Assembly: GCA_004794785.1 (NCBI GenBank)
Contig: SJOL01000802.1
Coordinates: forward strand, 1,649,281 to 1,713,280
Length of the DNA: 64,000 nucleotides
DNA from: Opisthorchis felineus
Taxonomy: Eukaryota > Platyhelminthes > Trematoda > Opisthorchiida > Opisthorchiidae
Reading direction: 5' to 3'
The notes below the pieces were generated by a model. It was not told where the DNA came from. It was given only the letters and a program-made list of their open reading frames with translations, and made no database searches. The position numbers were made by a program, and so were the translations under genes. This document shows, piece by piece, positions 10,235 to 60,682 of this stretch (positions are counted from its first letter, which is position 1; every line of letters starts with the position of its first letter).

Positions 10235-12239
10235 TGGAGCAACAGTCACCTACACCCAGTTGACACATTGGAAATACCAGTATTTCGATATAGTGTCAAG
10301 CTCAATCGTAGACCCAATCGATAAAACTGTTGGTTCTATTAGAACAATGATGATAGTTATACTGAGCGTGCCCATGCCCAAAATAAGTCGAAACTGTGTA
10401 TCAGCATAATTTATATGAAGTTTGTGCGCCAGGAGCATCCTAGCATGTCATTCGGCATCTGAGCTCGTCATCAACCGATGGCGCAAAGCTGGCGCTGATT
10501 GGTTGTTAGATCCAAATTATTGACCAAATAGAGCCCGCCACTAGATCGATCGAACCAGTGAGCGGGTCAACCAATCATGTACGAGTTATTTTTTCCTGAC
10601 TTTGTGAATTCCAGATCGTGTGCAGTTGGGCGACTCGAGCATGGGGCTCCACCAGACGGATTCCTTGAATAAACTTACGCAATGTATCTGCAGTTGTTTC
10701 AGATTCATTCTATTTATCGATGATTCCGTCAACCCTTGCTCCAGTTCAGCAGTAACTTCGAATTTTCTGCACGCTTCAAACAGTGAATTGAATTGATTTT
10801 AATCAGTCGTGTTGTGACAACCGTACAGCATTTACTGTATAGTAAAAATGAAGTTTTCGTCATTTCTCCCTAAAAAGACAACCCATATAGAGGTTTGTCT
10901 TCATTGCTGTTCAAAGTCTCACTGAAGAACTTGAGTTCGACTCGGAACAACATGATGCATTTTTGGAGAAAAAATGGAAACGCAGACAGAAGACCTGTCC
11001 GTTACGCAGTAGGATATCGTCAACTAGAGTGGAACGAGTAGATAATTCTTAAGGACGACCGCTCCAGAGAAGGGCTTCCTTATTGACAAGGATTATGAAT
11101 GCTCAGTGAAGCAAGTTATGCTTGCCCGAAGATCCTATGTGCACAAATCAATGGGAGCAGACTGTCCATGATGACTCTCAGTTCTAACCGAGATATCCAG
11201 GTGGTCCTCCCAGCAACATATCTAGTCTTTGGAACTATGTCCCTACATTTTTTGTATCGAAAGACCCCATACACAAGAGAGTGGACATCCAAAAATACGA
11301 ACAAATAAACGAAATAACTGTTTCCGTCCATAAAATACCGGAATTCAACGAAGTTTTGTCAGACTGAACAGACCAGAAGAAGGCCAATTCACTTAAAACA
11401 AGAAGTGCGGAAAGGAACAACTAGGAATCAGTCAGAAAGAGCACACAACAGGGGTCAGATATAACCGCACATACAGGTGACAACTCTCCATAATCCTGAT
11501 ATCAGTGGAATCAGTTAATCAACCGAATTACAACAAATGAAAAATAACTGCACCAGCCGCACTATCACAGCATAGTATGCGAATTCTTCCGCATTTTTAA
11601 CGAGGAATAATGCGCGGTGTTTGGAATGTTGCCACAAAGCTTTTCTCAGATAAGGTGTCACACAGTACCCGAGAAATCCCGCGGCGAAACTGGATCACAG
11701 TTAGTCGTGGATGGAAAATCGGTGTTTCACGAATGCACCAAAACAGTCCAGAGAAATACATCTAAAGCATTCTAGTGGACACACCCCACGGTTTTGGGGA
11801 CTTCAGCGAAAGGACGAACTGGCCGTTATCGCGTCAACGGCTGGCAGCAAACGGGAAATATTCTGCAGACCGTTTCTATCCAATAATTTAGTCAGCCCGA
11901 ATGTCCCACATTTATTGGCAAGTAGGCCCTTCACCATTTGCATACACATGGAAATGGGTTGTACTTTATCACGGGGATCCAAGCTTCAGTGAGTGCCTTG
12001 GGTCACCTCGTCACAACCCATATCTCGTGTATGTTTAAATTACAGTCAGCGCATCGTGTCCGAGTGAACCCATCATGTGTTTCATTCAATCGTTCCAACC
12101 CAGCTTGTCGTTCACTTTCTCGTCCTACCGTCCGACTGAAAACATAGTGACAGGAAACCTAAGAAATACCGCGCGAAGCAAAGTGTATTCATTGATTTTC
12201 CGAACCGGTGAACGAGCGCTCCAGTTGGATATCTGTGAT
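10235..12239. other. no recognised gene
   Basis: Short ORFs only. Nothing resembled a known protein or a repeat shared within the window. Confidence 0.5.
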
Positions 12240-12420
12240 TTCTGGATGGCTCAGCGGTCAAGGCACGAAACGACTCCCCAGAAGGTACGTGGTTCGAACT
12301 CAACCATAGCTTTTCGAATGCTCACCTCTAGGCTGGAGTAACCTGGCCAAGGGACAAGTCCTCGTGCCTCATTTGGGTCTCACAGCGTCTGCGCATTGAA
12401 AGGGTCTCACAGATGAAAAA
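12240..12420 (+). repeat. diverged SINE-A copy
   Basis: ATGGCTCAGCGGTCAAGG, then GTGGTTCGAACTCAACC and the GCATTGAAAGGGTCTCACAG end. Clearly older than the other copies. Confidence 0.7.
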
Positions 12421-12777
12421 ATATCAATCTTATCAGTATTATTATCTGTTACAGTTCCAAGATCTTATGTATCCATATTGTTGTTCGTGAGCACTCGTTC
12501 ACTGCGAGATGAATATCCATATGCTTACATACATTCGGTAACCACTGATCCATTTCTGGAAGCGCTTGAACATAGGGTTCATCGACAAATAGACCTGCTA
12601 CCTTACCTGAAGTCTGCGAGGTGCAATTTGCTTTTGTAACACCGACAACCATTTTCGAATGATCAGACAACGTTGCGCTTACGTAAGCAAACAGGACAGA
12701 CGAACATGATTCCGATCCGCCCAAACGGAACCAGAAACTTGGATGACCGACAGCCTTAATCGATAAACAGGTGTTAG

Positions 12778-15077
12778 TCGATTGAAAGTCTCAAGTCACT
12801 TCATAACAGCGCCACATGAGGTCTGAAGCGGAAAAACGGAGTGCTTGGCCTACCTAATAGCCGTAATGAGGATGTGAACTTAGAGCTGATCTGGCCAGCT
12901 GCTCCTCCGACACGACCTGAGTTCAATTGATTTCTGTGAATCACGATGCATCAACCGGCTGACGGATACCAGCGCTTGCTAGCTGGCACTGAACACAAAT
13001 GACTGGTAACTTCAGACTACAATCGCCTCATGAACCAACGCACTCTTGGTGCATGGTTTATAGTTGATAGACTGAAACGAATTCACGCCAACAGACACTG
13101 CGAAGCAGTCAATTGAAATTCGAAGCACTGAGCCTTTTGGAGAAAACTTATCGAAAGTCACCAATCGTTTACCCTACGCATTTCGGTCCGTGCATCCATC
13201 CAACAGCTCCATTTGGGCGGTGGTTGAAGACAGGTGACAGTTTTTTTTCCTTTCAGGTGGTGTGAATTCATTTCAGTGAAACTCCGTTTAACAGGCTAGA
13301 AAATTCGCTAGCCTGCTGTTAGCCAGATGAGCGGTTTCAGCATTCTGCCTGAAAACTCCTCGTAGAGGACTTTACTGCTGCTGAATTTCAGCTGATTGCT
13401 GCTTCCCAGCCTACTGGCAAACCAGCAGTAGTAACGTAACATTGTGATGTCTGCACAGGTCACTACCAGCCCCATCTTTGGAGGTACGTGTAATGTTATG
13501 ACATTCATCAGGTTAGGCTTCCGTATCACAGGTTCTGTAATGACAGTGAGATTTTTCGAAGTTTTGTAAGAACCGATCCCTTCTCCAGGAGACGCCTGAT
13601 CGTCCCAGATTATGCATGGAAGTCCTTTTATCGTCCGATCACGGCGCTTGAGTGTTCGAACCATACATCGATTTCGGCGGTGTAGGTCTGCTTGGCCATG
13701 CTGTTGCTGATATCCTTTCAATGAGTTTGATACCCGGGACATGGTCAGAGTCATTTAGCCATGATTTGTCTGGTAGTCAAGACTAGTCACGTATGATACA
13801 ACGTTACATTTCCTATGAAATATGGCTGGCTGTTTAGTCGCACCGCCAACATAGCAGTAACATGCAAATCGGCTTCCAGGAATTGGGTCGTGTTTGATGT
13901 GGGCTCCATTTTCAGTGGTGAACGTGTCTGCTCGCATCGCCACGCCGTGATCAAATTGCTCTCTATATGGATGAAATAAAGAACCAACTGTGCAAATGAA
14001 CTTCAGTGTGCGGATTTAAAGTAGCAGTCGTTCAGCTGTAGCACCCTTTCGGCGCCTAGCTGTCATGCCACCGGAGGGAAACACGGGGGCTGAGATATTG
14101 TCAGGTTGCCCAAGCCTAGACAGGGGCAGTCGAGATGCTGAGGTCGGGTTCGAACCACGGACCCCCCGGTCAGTAAGTTCGCGCCCTGAACCACTGAGCT
14201 CTGTCGAGCCGATGCGAAATGACAGTAAACCTAAATACTCAACTCTATTACAGTGCTCTGTAAATGGACATAACATAAGCGGAGTGAGGGACTACCTGAT
14301 AAGCAAACAATAAATGCCACTATTTCTCTTGAGACCAATGGGAGGTCGTTGGGGGACGGTAAAGCGCCGTTAGACAGAAAAATCCGCTGGATGACAATCG
14401 ATGTATTCATACCATTGTAGATCTCGAGAGCACGTGGCATGATTGTTTCGTTTACCGAAATGGCGACTGAAGTTGTCCTTGTCACACCAACAAGACAACC
14501 ATCATCGCAGTATCATGCGCGACACGGCTCACACGCACCTCCGTCTACTGCATACGTGTGCAGATCACAGTTCCTAGGTATGTGTATCCGAAACGTGGTA
14601 GCCCAGGCTTGCTAACTGTTGGCGAACTTATCCAAACACGTCTGCATAGCAGTAAGCGCATTGGCATGCGCAGCTGTTTTTTACCCCTTACCCACCTACC
14701 GCACTCTAAGTGGGCTAACTTGATAATGAAGTTTGTTGGCCCAGAGTAGGCCATTGCAAGTGCACAAACAACAAAAACTCCAGAGCAGCTGACCCATTCT
14801 GTGATTCATTGAGGAAAAGTTACCCTTAAAAACAACAACGGACTAGGACAGGTTGCAAAAATCATGCCAAGGCTTTTCGTTGCAAAAAGGAGATGTGAGC
14901 GTAGAATTGTGGAAATACTCAAACTTTCATCGCACCTAGCTGGGGGTGGCTTCGGTGTAGTCATTATGAATCTTTCGAAACTTCGTAACAGATTTCACGT
15001 TACCCCTAACCTGAGGATCTCACATTGTTCTGGGTGACCAGCAACTTGATATTGTGAACAGTGATATCCATTCTTCA
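12778..15077. repeat. 2.3-kb direct duplication, copy 1
   Basis: Matches 16116-18415 with a constant offset of 3338 and only two substitutions noticed (T/C at 13147 versus 16485 and T/G at 13792 versus 17130). It contains one SINE-A and ORFs of up to 148 codons (13308-13754, minus) that I do not recognise. Its right edge abuts the N at 15078. Confidence 0.95.
14029..14210 (-). repeat. SINE-A copy inside duplication copy 1
   Basis: Runs from CGTTCAGCTGTAGCACCC (3' end) to CTGAGCTCTGTCGAGC (head); B box GGGTTCGAACC near 14145. Confidence 0.88.
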
Positions 15078-15078
15078 N
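15078..15078. other. single ambiguous base (N)
   Basis: The only N noticed in the window. It is placed exactly where duplication copy 1 ends and a SINE-A 3' fragment begins, which looks like a contig join. Confidence 0.9.
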
Positions 15079-15131
15079 CGGGTGGCATGGCAGCTAGGCA
15101 CCGAAAGGGTATCACAGCTGAACGACTTTTT
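15079..15131 (+). repeat. SINE-A 3' fragment
   Basis: CGGGTGGCATGGCAGCTAGG through GAACGACTTTT is the last 50 bp of SINE-A. The rest is missing across the N. Confidence 0.8.
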
Positions 15132-15780
15132 AGGGGCTACTGGACTCCAGATCACAAAACCACCTCTCCTGTCCGCCAAATGCTACAAATTTGATCATGG
15201 TTTTAAATGTCAGACAAAAACTGAGTTAAAAATACAAACAGATGTACCTGAAGCCTGCTTGGCTCCCTCATCCATTGTACTGCAGAGGATATGTTCCAGT
15301 GTCTTGTTCTACCACAATAAAGTAGACATTATCCACTGCATGGTAAAGATGCAATTTTTCAAACCTTAAATCAATCGGGAATCGATGCTGTCTGTAACTG
15401 GTCTGGTATCTGTGACTTCGAAAGACCGCATTAAGCCCACCAACACGCGGAGGTCCGTCATCAAAAGTCTCGGTGCATCATATCTCGAAGAATAACCGAA
15501 GAAACCGTCTAGGCCCGATCATGCGTGAGTCCGCAAATGTTGCAGCTATATTTCGCTGACACGGTCTAAAGGGTACTGATAAGTTCGAACCAGTGACAGA
15601 AGAGTTTTGGACCGATGCATTCAACTTAGGCCTCTGTTGAATGGATCGATATCTACAGAACTAGACTCAAGTGGGTTTCATCTTTTCCGAGGAGACGTTA
15701 CAAGTAACTCGCACACTTTAGGCCTTGCATACTTTTAGGTTCCACTCATAAAAGAATGAAGATAAAAACGGGGTCCATTA
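15132..15780. other. no recognised feature
   Basis: Spacer between the duplication copies; no ORF with protein-like features. Confidence 0.5.
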
Positions 15781-16065
15781 AATGAGGATTTCGTCCTGGA
15801 AGCGAAGCCAATCTATGCTGAAAACCCTGAAAGCACTGTGCAGCTGCCTCAGGTTCATTGGAAATCATTACCAGCATGCGCCCCAAGAAACTCAAGGGAG
15901 TCTCGACCTCTTGACCAGTAGTTTGAACACTCAACCGCTCGGCCACGAGCGGCTGATCGGCTCACATCGCCACTCATGCTTCAATCACAAAATCCACATC
16001 ACGTGGTCACGTGTTCACTGACTCCTCGGGTGACGACTACTTAGAAGGAAGGCTCACTCGTCATT
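15781..16065 (-). repeat. SINE-B copy
   Basis: GATTTCGTCCTGGAAGCG, GGAGTCTCGACCTCTTGACC, CTCGGCCACGAGCGGCTGATC, then CTCCTCGGGTGACGACT in the SINE-B reverse order. Confidence 0.75.
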
Positions 16066-16115
16066 CATCCTTCTGAGCTACTTATATATTGTTGGTAGTA
16101 TGAGATTGGAAAACC

Positions 16116-18415
16116 TCGATTGAAAGTCTCAAGTCACTTCATAACAGCGCCACATGAGGTCTGAAGCGGAAAAACGGAGTGCTTGGCCTACCTAATAGCC
16201 GTAATGAGGATGTGAACTTAGAGCTGATCTGGCCAGCTGCTCCTCCGACACGACCTGAGTTCAATTGATTTCTGTGAATCACGATGCATCAACCGGCTGA
16301 CGGATACCAGCGCTTGCTAGCTGGCACTGAACACAAATGACTGGTAACTTCAGACTACAATCGCCTCATGAACCAACGCACTCTTGGTGCATGGTTTATA
16401 GTTGATAGACTGAAACGAATTCACGCCAACAGACACTGCGAAGCAGTCAATTGAAATTCGAAGCACTGAGCCTTTTGGAGAAAACCTATCGAAAGTCACC
16501 AATCGTTTACCCTACGCATTTCGGTCCGTGCATCCATCCAACAGCTCCATTTGGGCGGTGGTTGAAGACAGGTGACAGTTTTTTTTCCTTTCAGGTGGTG
16601 TGAATTCATTTCAGTGAAACTCCGTTTAACAGGCTAGAAAATTCGCTAGCCTGCTGTTAGCCAGATGAGCGGTTTCAGCATTCTGCCTGAAAACTCCTCG
16701 TAGAGGACTTTACTGCTGCTGAATTTCAGCTGATTGCTGCTTCCCAGCCTACTGGCAAACCAGCAGTAGTAACGTAACATTGTGATGTCTGCACAGGTCA
16801 CTACCAGCCCCATCTTTGGAGGTACGTGTAATGTTATGACATTCATCAGGTTAGGCTTCCGTATCACAGGTTCTGTAATGACAGTGAGATTTTTCGAAGT
16901 TTTGTAAGAACCGATCCCTTCTCCAGGAGACGCCTGATCGTCCCAGATTATGCATGGAAGTCCTTTTATCGTCCGATCACGGCGCTTGAGTGTTCGAACC
17001 ATACATCGATTTCGGCGGTGTAGGTCTGCTTGGCCATGCTGTTGCTGATATCCTTTCAATGAGTTTGATACCCGGGACATGGTCAGAGTCATTTAGCCAT
17101 GATTTGTCTGGTAGTCAAGACTAGTCACGTAGGATACAACGTTACATTTCCTATGAAATATGGCTGGCTGTTTAGTCGCACCGCCAACATAGCAGTAACA
17201 TGCAAATCGGCTTCCAGGAATTGGGTCGTGTTTGATGTGGGCTCCATTTTCAGTGGTGAACGTGTCTGCTCGCATCGCCACGCCGTGATCAAATTGCTCT
17301 CTATATGGATGAAATAAAGAACCAACTGTGCAAATGAACTTCAGTGTGCGGATTTAAAGTAGCAGTCGTTCAGCTGTAGCACCCTTTCGGCGCCTAGCTG
17401 TCATGCCACCGGAGGGAAACACGGGGGCTGAGATATTGTCAGGTTGCCCAAGCCTAGACAGGGGCAGTCGAGATGCTGAGGTCGGGTTCGAACCACGGAC
17501 CCCCCGGTCAGTAAGTTCGCGCCCTGAACCACTGAGCTCTGTCGAGCCGATGCGAAATGACAGTAAACCTAAATACTCAACTCTATTACAGTGCTCTGTA
17601 AATGGACATAACATAAGCGGAGTGAGGGACTACCTGATAAGCAAACAATAAATGCCACTATTTCTCTTGAGACCAATGGGAGGTCGTTGGGGGACGGTAA
17701 AGCGCCGTTAGACAGAAAAATCCGCTGGATGACAATCGATGTATTCATACCATTGTAGATCTCGAGAGCACGTGGCATGATTGTTTCGTTTACCGAAATG
17801 GCGACTGAAGTTGTCCTTGTCACACCAACAAGACAACCATCATCGCAGTATCATGCGCGACACGGCTCACACGCACCTCCGTCTACTGCATACGTGTGCA
17901 GATCACAGTTCCTAGGTATGTGTATCCGAAACGTGGTAGCCCAGGCTTGCTAACTGTTGGCGAACTTATCCAAACACGTCTGCATAGCAGTAAGCGCATT
18001 GGCATGCGCAGCTGTTTTTTACCCCTTACCCACCTACCGCACTCTAAGTGGGCTAACTTGATAATGAAGTTTGTTGGCCCAGAGTAGGCCATTGCAAGTG
18101 CACAAACAACAAAAACTCCAGAGCAGCTGACCCATTCTGTGATTCATTGAGGAAAAGTTACCCTTAAAAACAACAACGGACTAGGACAGGTTGCAAAAAT
18201 CATGCCAAGGCTTTTCGTTGCAAAAAGGAGATGTGAGCGTAGAATTGTGGAAATACTCAAACTTTCATCGCACCTAGCTGGGGGTGGCTTCGGTGTAGTC
18301 ATTATGAATCTTTCGAAACTTCGTAACAGATTTCACGTTACCCCTAACCTGAGGATCTCACATTGTTCTGGGTGACCAGCAACTTGATATTGTGAACAGT
18401 GATATCCATTCTTCA
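16116..18415. repeat. 2.3-kb direct duplication, copy 2
   Basis: Near-identical partner of 12778-15077. Its left edge falls in sequence resembling the end of SINE-B (AGATTGGAAAACCTCGATTG). Past 18415 the sequence is unrelated to that after copy 1. Confidence 0.95.
17367..17548 (-). repeat. SINE-A copy inside duplication copy 2
   Basis: Same as the copy at 14029-14210, shifted by 3338 bases. Confidence 0.88.
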
Positions 18416-18828
18416 AATCCGCTCATCGCATCAGCTAGTGACGTTTCGCGTGCGGTAATCGCACAGAAGCATTTTGGCCTTTCCCTGGAGGGGTGGACTT
18501 TCTTTGAGAAGGTTGAATCTTAAATCGCGCCTGACAGGGGAACGCTAGTACGTGCTATTTGGGATCTGGATCTGACTATGGAAAGGTCTCCCTCAAGGGG
18601 TATAAGTTATTTTGTTTCCATTGTTTGACTAGGGCCTTCAGAGTTTAAGGGTGGCACGTGTATGGAGAGTTAGTATCACTGATAGCAATACACCATACTG
18701 ATGTTCAAATGGGGCAGGAATAGCGGACACAGAGCAGTAGACGTGAACGGTGGAGTGCAACGTGTCGATTCCAAAAGTGCCTACGGCTGGGTTCTAAATC
18801 ACAGTGATCGTCAAGTAGGACCGGACGG

Positions 18829-19192
18829 CCAACCCTTGACCTGGCAGAGGGGTATGAAGGAGATTACGAAACGTTTGGGTACTGTCGATGCTACTCGCCT
18901 TCCAGGATGGGGACCGCGTGATCCTCATTGCGCCTGGTTGGAGACGCTGCAAGATATGGCTGCCAACCGATGTCAGTGGCGATCTTGTTGTCAGTTCCTA
19001 TCCAGATTGCCTGAATGAGGTGTCTGTAGGCACCTCGGAATGATTGTAGTCAGCTAGCACTAAGTCCCTTCTCCGTCCACCTTTATTCTTTTCTTCACAA
19101 TAAGGCTTTCAAATAGATCATGATTGTACGGCAGCGAAGCATCGGTGTTGAACAGTGATGTCGTGTTGTCCAAGATGATGATGATGAGGAGG
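18829..19192 (+). mobile_element. 5'-truncated LINE insertion with target-site duplication
   Basis: Starts within the [16 protein letters not shown] block and runs to the stop at about 19016 and the family 3' UTR, ending in a GATGATGATGAGG tail. It is flanked by AGGACCGGACGG at 18817-18828 and again at 19193-19204, a 12-bp exact target-site duplication. This confirms insertion by target-primed reverse transcription, and it is one of the younger insertions here. Confidence 0.88.
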
Positions 19193-19299
19193 AGGACCGG
19201 ACGGGAGTCAAGATGTCTTGAAGCAAGATGAAAGGCGTCAGAAATCGCATGTTTCCGCTTATCCACTTTGTTACATGCGGCGTCACCACGAGATGACCG

Positions 19300-19690
19300 A
19301 CGTGGGGGTGAAAGCAATTTTATGTATAATGTCCATGGTTGTGTAGGGGGTGAGATAGTGCCATGGCTGCCAAATCTAGGCAGGAGGACGGATAGGATCC
19401 CTAACCAAAACCTTTGACTCAAAATTCTGACCGCAAGACAGCGGTGGTTGGCTTGAGACTACTCGAGTAGTCCGAATTTTAAGGAACAGATTGTCACGCT
19501 TGTTCTAACCTGAAGGACCAGGAGATTAGGTGCGTCAGGCCTGTATGCATTGACCAACCTGACAGGAGACTCTGTGACTGCTGCACGAGCATTCTCTAGT
19601 ACCGGTAAGCAAACCGTCGCACCACGATAAGGTCCAGTCTCTTCGCAACGGCATGGGAAGCTAAGAAGGCAGCCATTGAAAAGTTTGAGG
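19300..19690 (-). repeat. repeat C copy
   Basis: In reverse it matches 32480-32885: AGAGACTGGACCTTATCGTG, then CAGGTTGGTCAATGC, ATCTCCTGGTCCTTCAGG, TGTCTTGCGGTCAG and TTGAGTCAAAGGTTTTGG. It is moderately diverged and has no coding capacity. Confidence 0.7.
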
Positions 19691-21439
19691 ACCACTGATC
19701 TACCTATTATCTTACCATAACCCCAGCAGGAAGCCAGGCATTATTCCTGCGGATTTAGAATGAGGGCATTCAAGCCTAGCAATATGGTTGTGTGGCACGC
19801 GGGCATACAGACAAGCCTTACTCGTTCCAGTTTGGCCCTCAAAGTGTCATAAACCCGCTGAGAACAGGAGAAACACTGCCACTACGGTTGTTTATATCAA
19901 TCCTTTGAGTATGCTAGGTCTAACGACAAACCGATATCTGGACTAAGGGTGCGAAACACATACAAATGCCCAGTTCAGCAAACAAACCAACGACCACACC
20001 TAAAATAAGCCACACCACGTGAGCCGAACTAGCAACGACAGCACTTAGTACGTTGTGAAAAACTCCCAAACCCAAGCTGACTTTATCCATGGACTAAGGA
20101 ATCAGATAGAAAGTAATCAACTGATCTTATTGATTATACTGTGCGTGTGTCGCAAGCGAATAACTACCGAACAAATAAGTGGGGCAGTGGTAAAATGTTG
20201 CGCGGTTGAGCTAGCCGTAGAACACAACACCTGCACCATCACCGATCGATCGATAGTAGGTACGCGGAGGTCATGAAGTGACCGACTGTGTGATAGCTAA
20301 AAGAACAACTGGAAAGTGACTGAACGATGGGGTGGGGCATAGTATGGTTTGGGCGCACAAGCTGTCAGGCGTTGAAGGGAAAACGGAATGGATGTGGTGT
20401 AAAACAGGAAAGGGCAGGTGAGCGAAACGAATGTAGAATCCTATGGACAAGTGTGGTAACCCAATCACAAATGTTGGCCGCAATGGAGGGAGACACCAAG
20501 GGGGACGAACAATGATCAGGAATGTGAACTAGCGATGAGCTGAGGCAGATCTGTCACCAGCAAAATTACGCAATTTGCCATAACTGCAGTGGACACCCCG
20601 ATGTGCGGTTGTCACACAACCAAGGAAAATTGAAAGCCCGTTGCCAGCTGATGCGCGGGTACGGAGAATAAACGTCGCTCCATCAAACCCAGGCAGCAAG
20701 CGAGCAGACAGGCAACGATAAAAGGGCAGTGTACACTCTTGAGCGTAGCATCATCAACGTGGGTAGTAGAAATGGAGCAGGGTTCACAGGACTAGGGGGA
20801 GGTGTATGGCCAAGTACCAATAAGCAACGAGAATGTATCGAGGCAGAGCCAAAGTTAGATAATCAATCACAGTGGAAATGTCACTTGTTGTTGTGGTTGA
20901 GGGTACACCAAGGTGAAAGCATCGTTCGTAAGACAGCCTCATTGGGACCCGTGGGGACTCATTTTAGTAATAGGATGCGTCATGAAACGACAGAATGTTT
21001 CTCAAATAACAAGACTGTACAATGAAAGGAACAGGTAGATACATGGTTTGTGATAACAGGGTGCTGGGGCACAGGAGCAAAAAAGTTTTATGATGTCAAA
21101 CATGAGAAGCAACTCTGTGCTCTAGCAACACAGATAAAGCGAAAAACTTCCACCAAATATAACCGGATGTTTAGCACCCTCACCAAGCCGAGAGAGAGAG
21201 AGAGAGCGGGTTGGATTCACACGCCGTGCGAATTTGAAGAGGTAACTACGACCGCTACTCACTGCAATTTGAAGGCGGAAACGGATGGGGATGGGTTGGG
21301 GAATCAAATCACAGATCCGAAGTGGACAGACAGACAGGCAGCTGTCTGTGTGTTTAGTTGCCAACACATGATGAGACCGTAGGAGGAGTACGCGTCTTGG
21401 TGTCCCAGTCGGGACGATTAATGCATGAGGCTTTGAGAC
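19691..21439 (-). other. probable 3' flank/3' UTR region of the DYRK gene
   Basis: Lies downstream of the DYRK stop codon on the minus strand. A short (GA)n tract sits at about 21190-21206. No AATAAA on the minus strand was found in the first 1.4 kb after the stop, so the 3' end of the transcript is not placed. Confidence 0.4.
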
Positions 21440-59545
<38,106 letters not shown>

Positions 59546-59720
59546 TCGTTCAGCTGTAGCACCCTTTCGGTGCCTAACTGCCATGCCACCCGAAGGAAGC
59601 ACGAGGGCTGGGATACTGCCAGGTTGCCCAAGCCTAGACAGAGGAAGTCGAGAGGCAGAGGTCGGGTTCGAACGACAAACCTTCAGATCAGTAAATTCGC
59701 GCTCTAACCACTGAGGTAGA
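59546..59720 (-). repeat. SINE-A copy
   Basis: CGTTCAGCTGTAGCACCC to CCACTGAGGTAG; the B box flank is altered (GGGTTCGAACGACAAACC). Confidence 0.88.
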
Positions 59721-59875
59721 CTGTACGTACATCACTAGTATTTCGCGGGGATACAGAAACTTCTTAGGATGCCGTTCCTGGAGAGTGGAGACACGAAATG
59801 CGGTACATTGAAAATACCTACACATGAGATGGGAGAGGACACTTGACGATTGATGGTATCCGACGGTATGATCGT

Positions 59876-60440
59876 CACCATCATTGACAACAACCTTAGA
59901 GGAGAACGCTGGTGCTTCACTACCACATCAATCTATCTGAATGAAGCCTTATGCTGGAAAGAAAGAAATGGGACAGGGAGGGGGATAGCTTAGGGTTAGC
60001 CTGCCACAAACATCTCCAACGCTAAGTCGGACATTCAGGATAGAAACTGACAGCATCGATCCCACTGACATCGGTTAGCCGCCATATCTCTAAGTGTTGT
60101 TTCCCATCGTGGAAAGCAAACAACACCAACAGCACCCACATCCTTCATTACCTTGTGCCATGTCAAGTCCTGTCCACTTCTAGGTTTCGCCACTCCGAAT
60201 TAGGCACGCAAAACAGCGCTCGTCTCGGAAGGCGTAACACCGGGACCCAGCCACCTTAGCTTGCGGTGCTGAATGGATTCTTTGAGTGAAGTACTGTCTG
60301 CTTCCCCAAAAACTCGTCTCCTCATCCCCTCATTCCGAATTCGCTGGTTTCAGCCAACAGACAGCGGTGGTCAAAGACCTGAAGATGTCTCAGATCCTTC
60401 TCCCGGAGTGGTGAAGTCTCGCACCGTAGTCTGGTATAGG
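59876..60440 (-). mobile_element. decayed LINE tail
   Basis: On the minus strand TSLKESIQHRKLRWLGPGVT near 60290-60230, a frame change, then DLTWHKVMKDVG near 60170-60135 and the [17 protein letters not shown] end near 60085-60035. The family 3' UTR follows to a CATCATTG run at about 59878. Older than the copies at 18829 and 46465. Confidence 0.75.
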
Positions 60441-60494
60441 CGTCTTTTGAGACTCAGTCATATATCCTGTTGATGGCTGTCTATGTAACCAGCT

Positions 60495-60673
60495 GGGGCG
60501 GGATGGCTCAGTGGTTAGAGCGCGAATTCACTGACCGGAAGGTCCGTGGTTCGAACCCGACCTTTGCTTTTCAATTTCCCCTGTCTAGGCAGTATTCCGG
60601 CCCTTTTACTTTCTTCTGGTAGCATAGCAGTTAGGCACCGAAAGAATGTTACAGCTGAACGATTTTTTTTATT
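60495..60673 (+). repeat. SINE-A insertion with 9-bp target-site duplication
   Basis: TAACCAGCT at 60486-60494 and 60674-60682 flanks GGATGGCTCAGTGGTTAGAG, GGTTCGAACCCGACC, a body lacking about 15 bp, and GAACGATTTTTTTTATT. The tail is a T run. Confidence 0.9.
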
Positions 60674-60682
60674 TAACCAGCT

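Noticed and set aside
13308..13754. 148-codon ORF present in both duplication copies as a candidate gene
   Set aside because: Its presence twice follows from the near-identical duplication and is not independent evidence of selection; no domain recognised.
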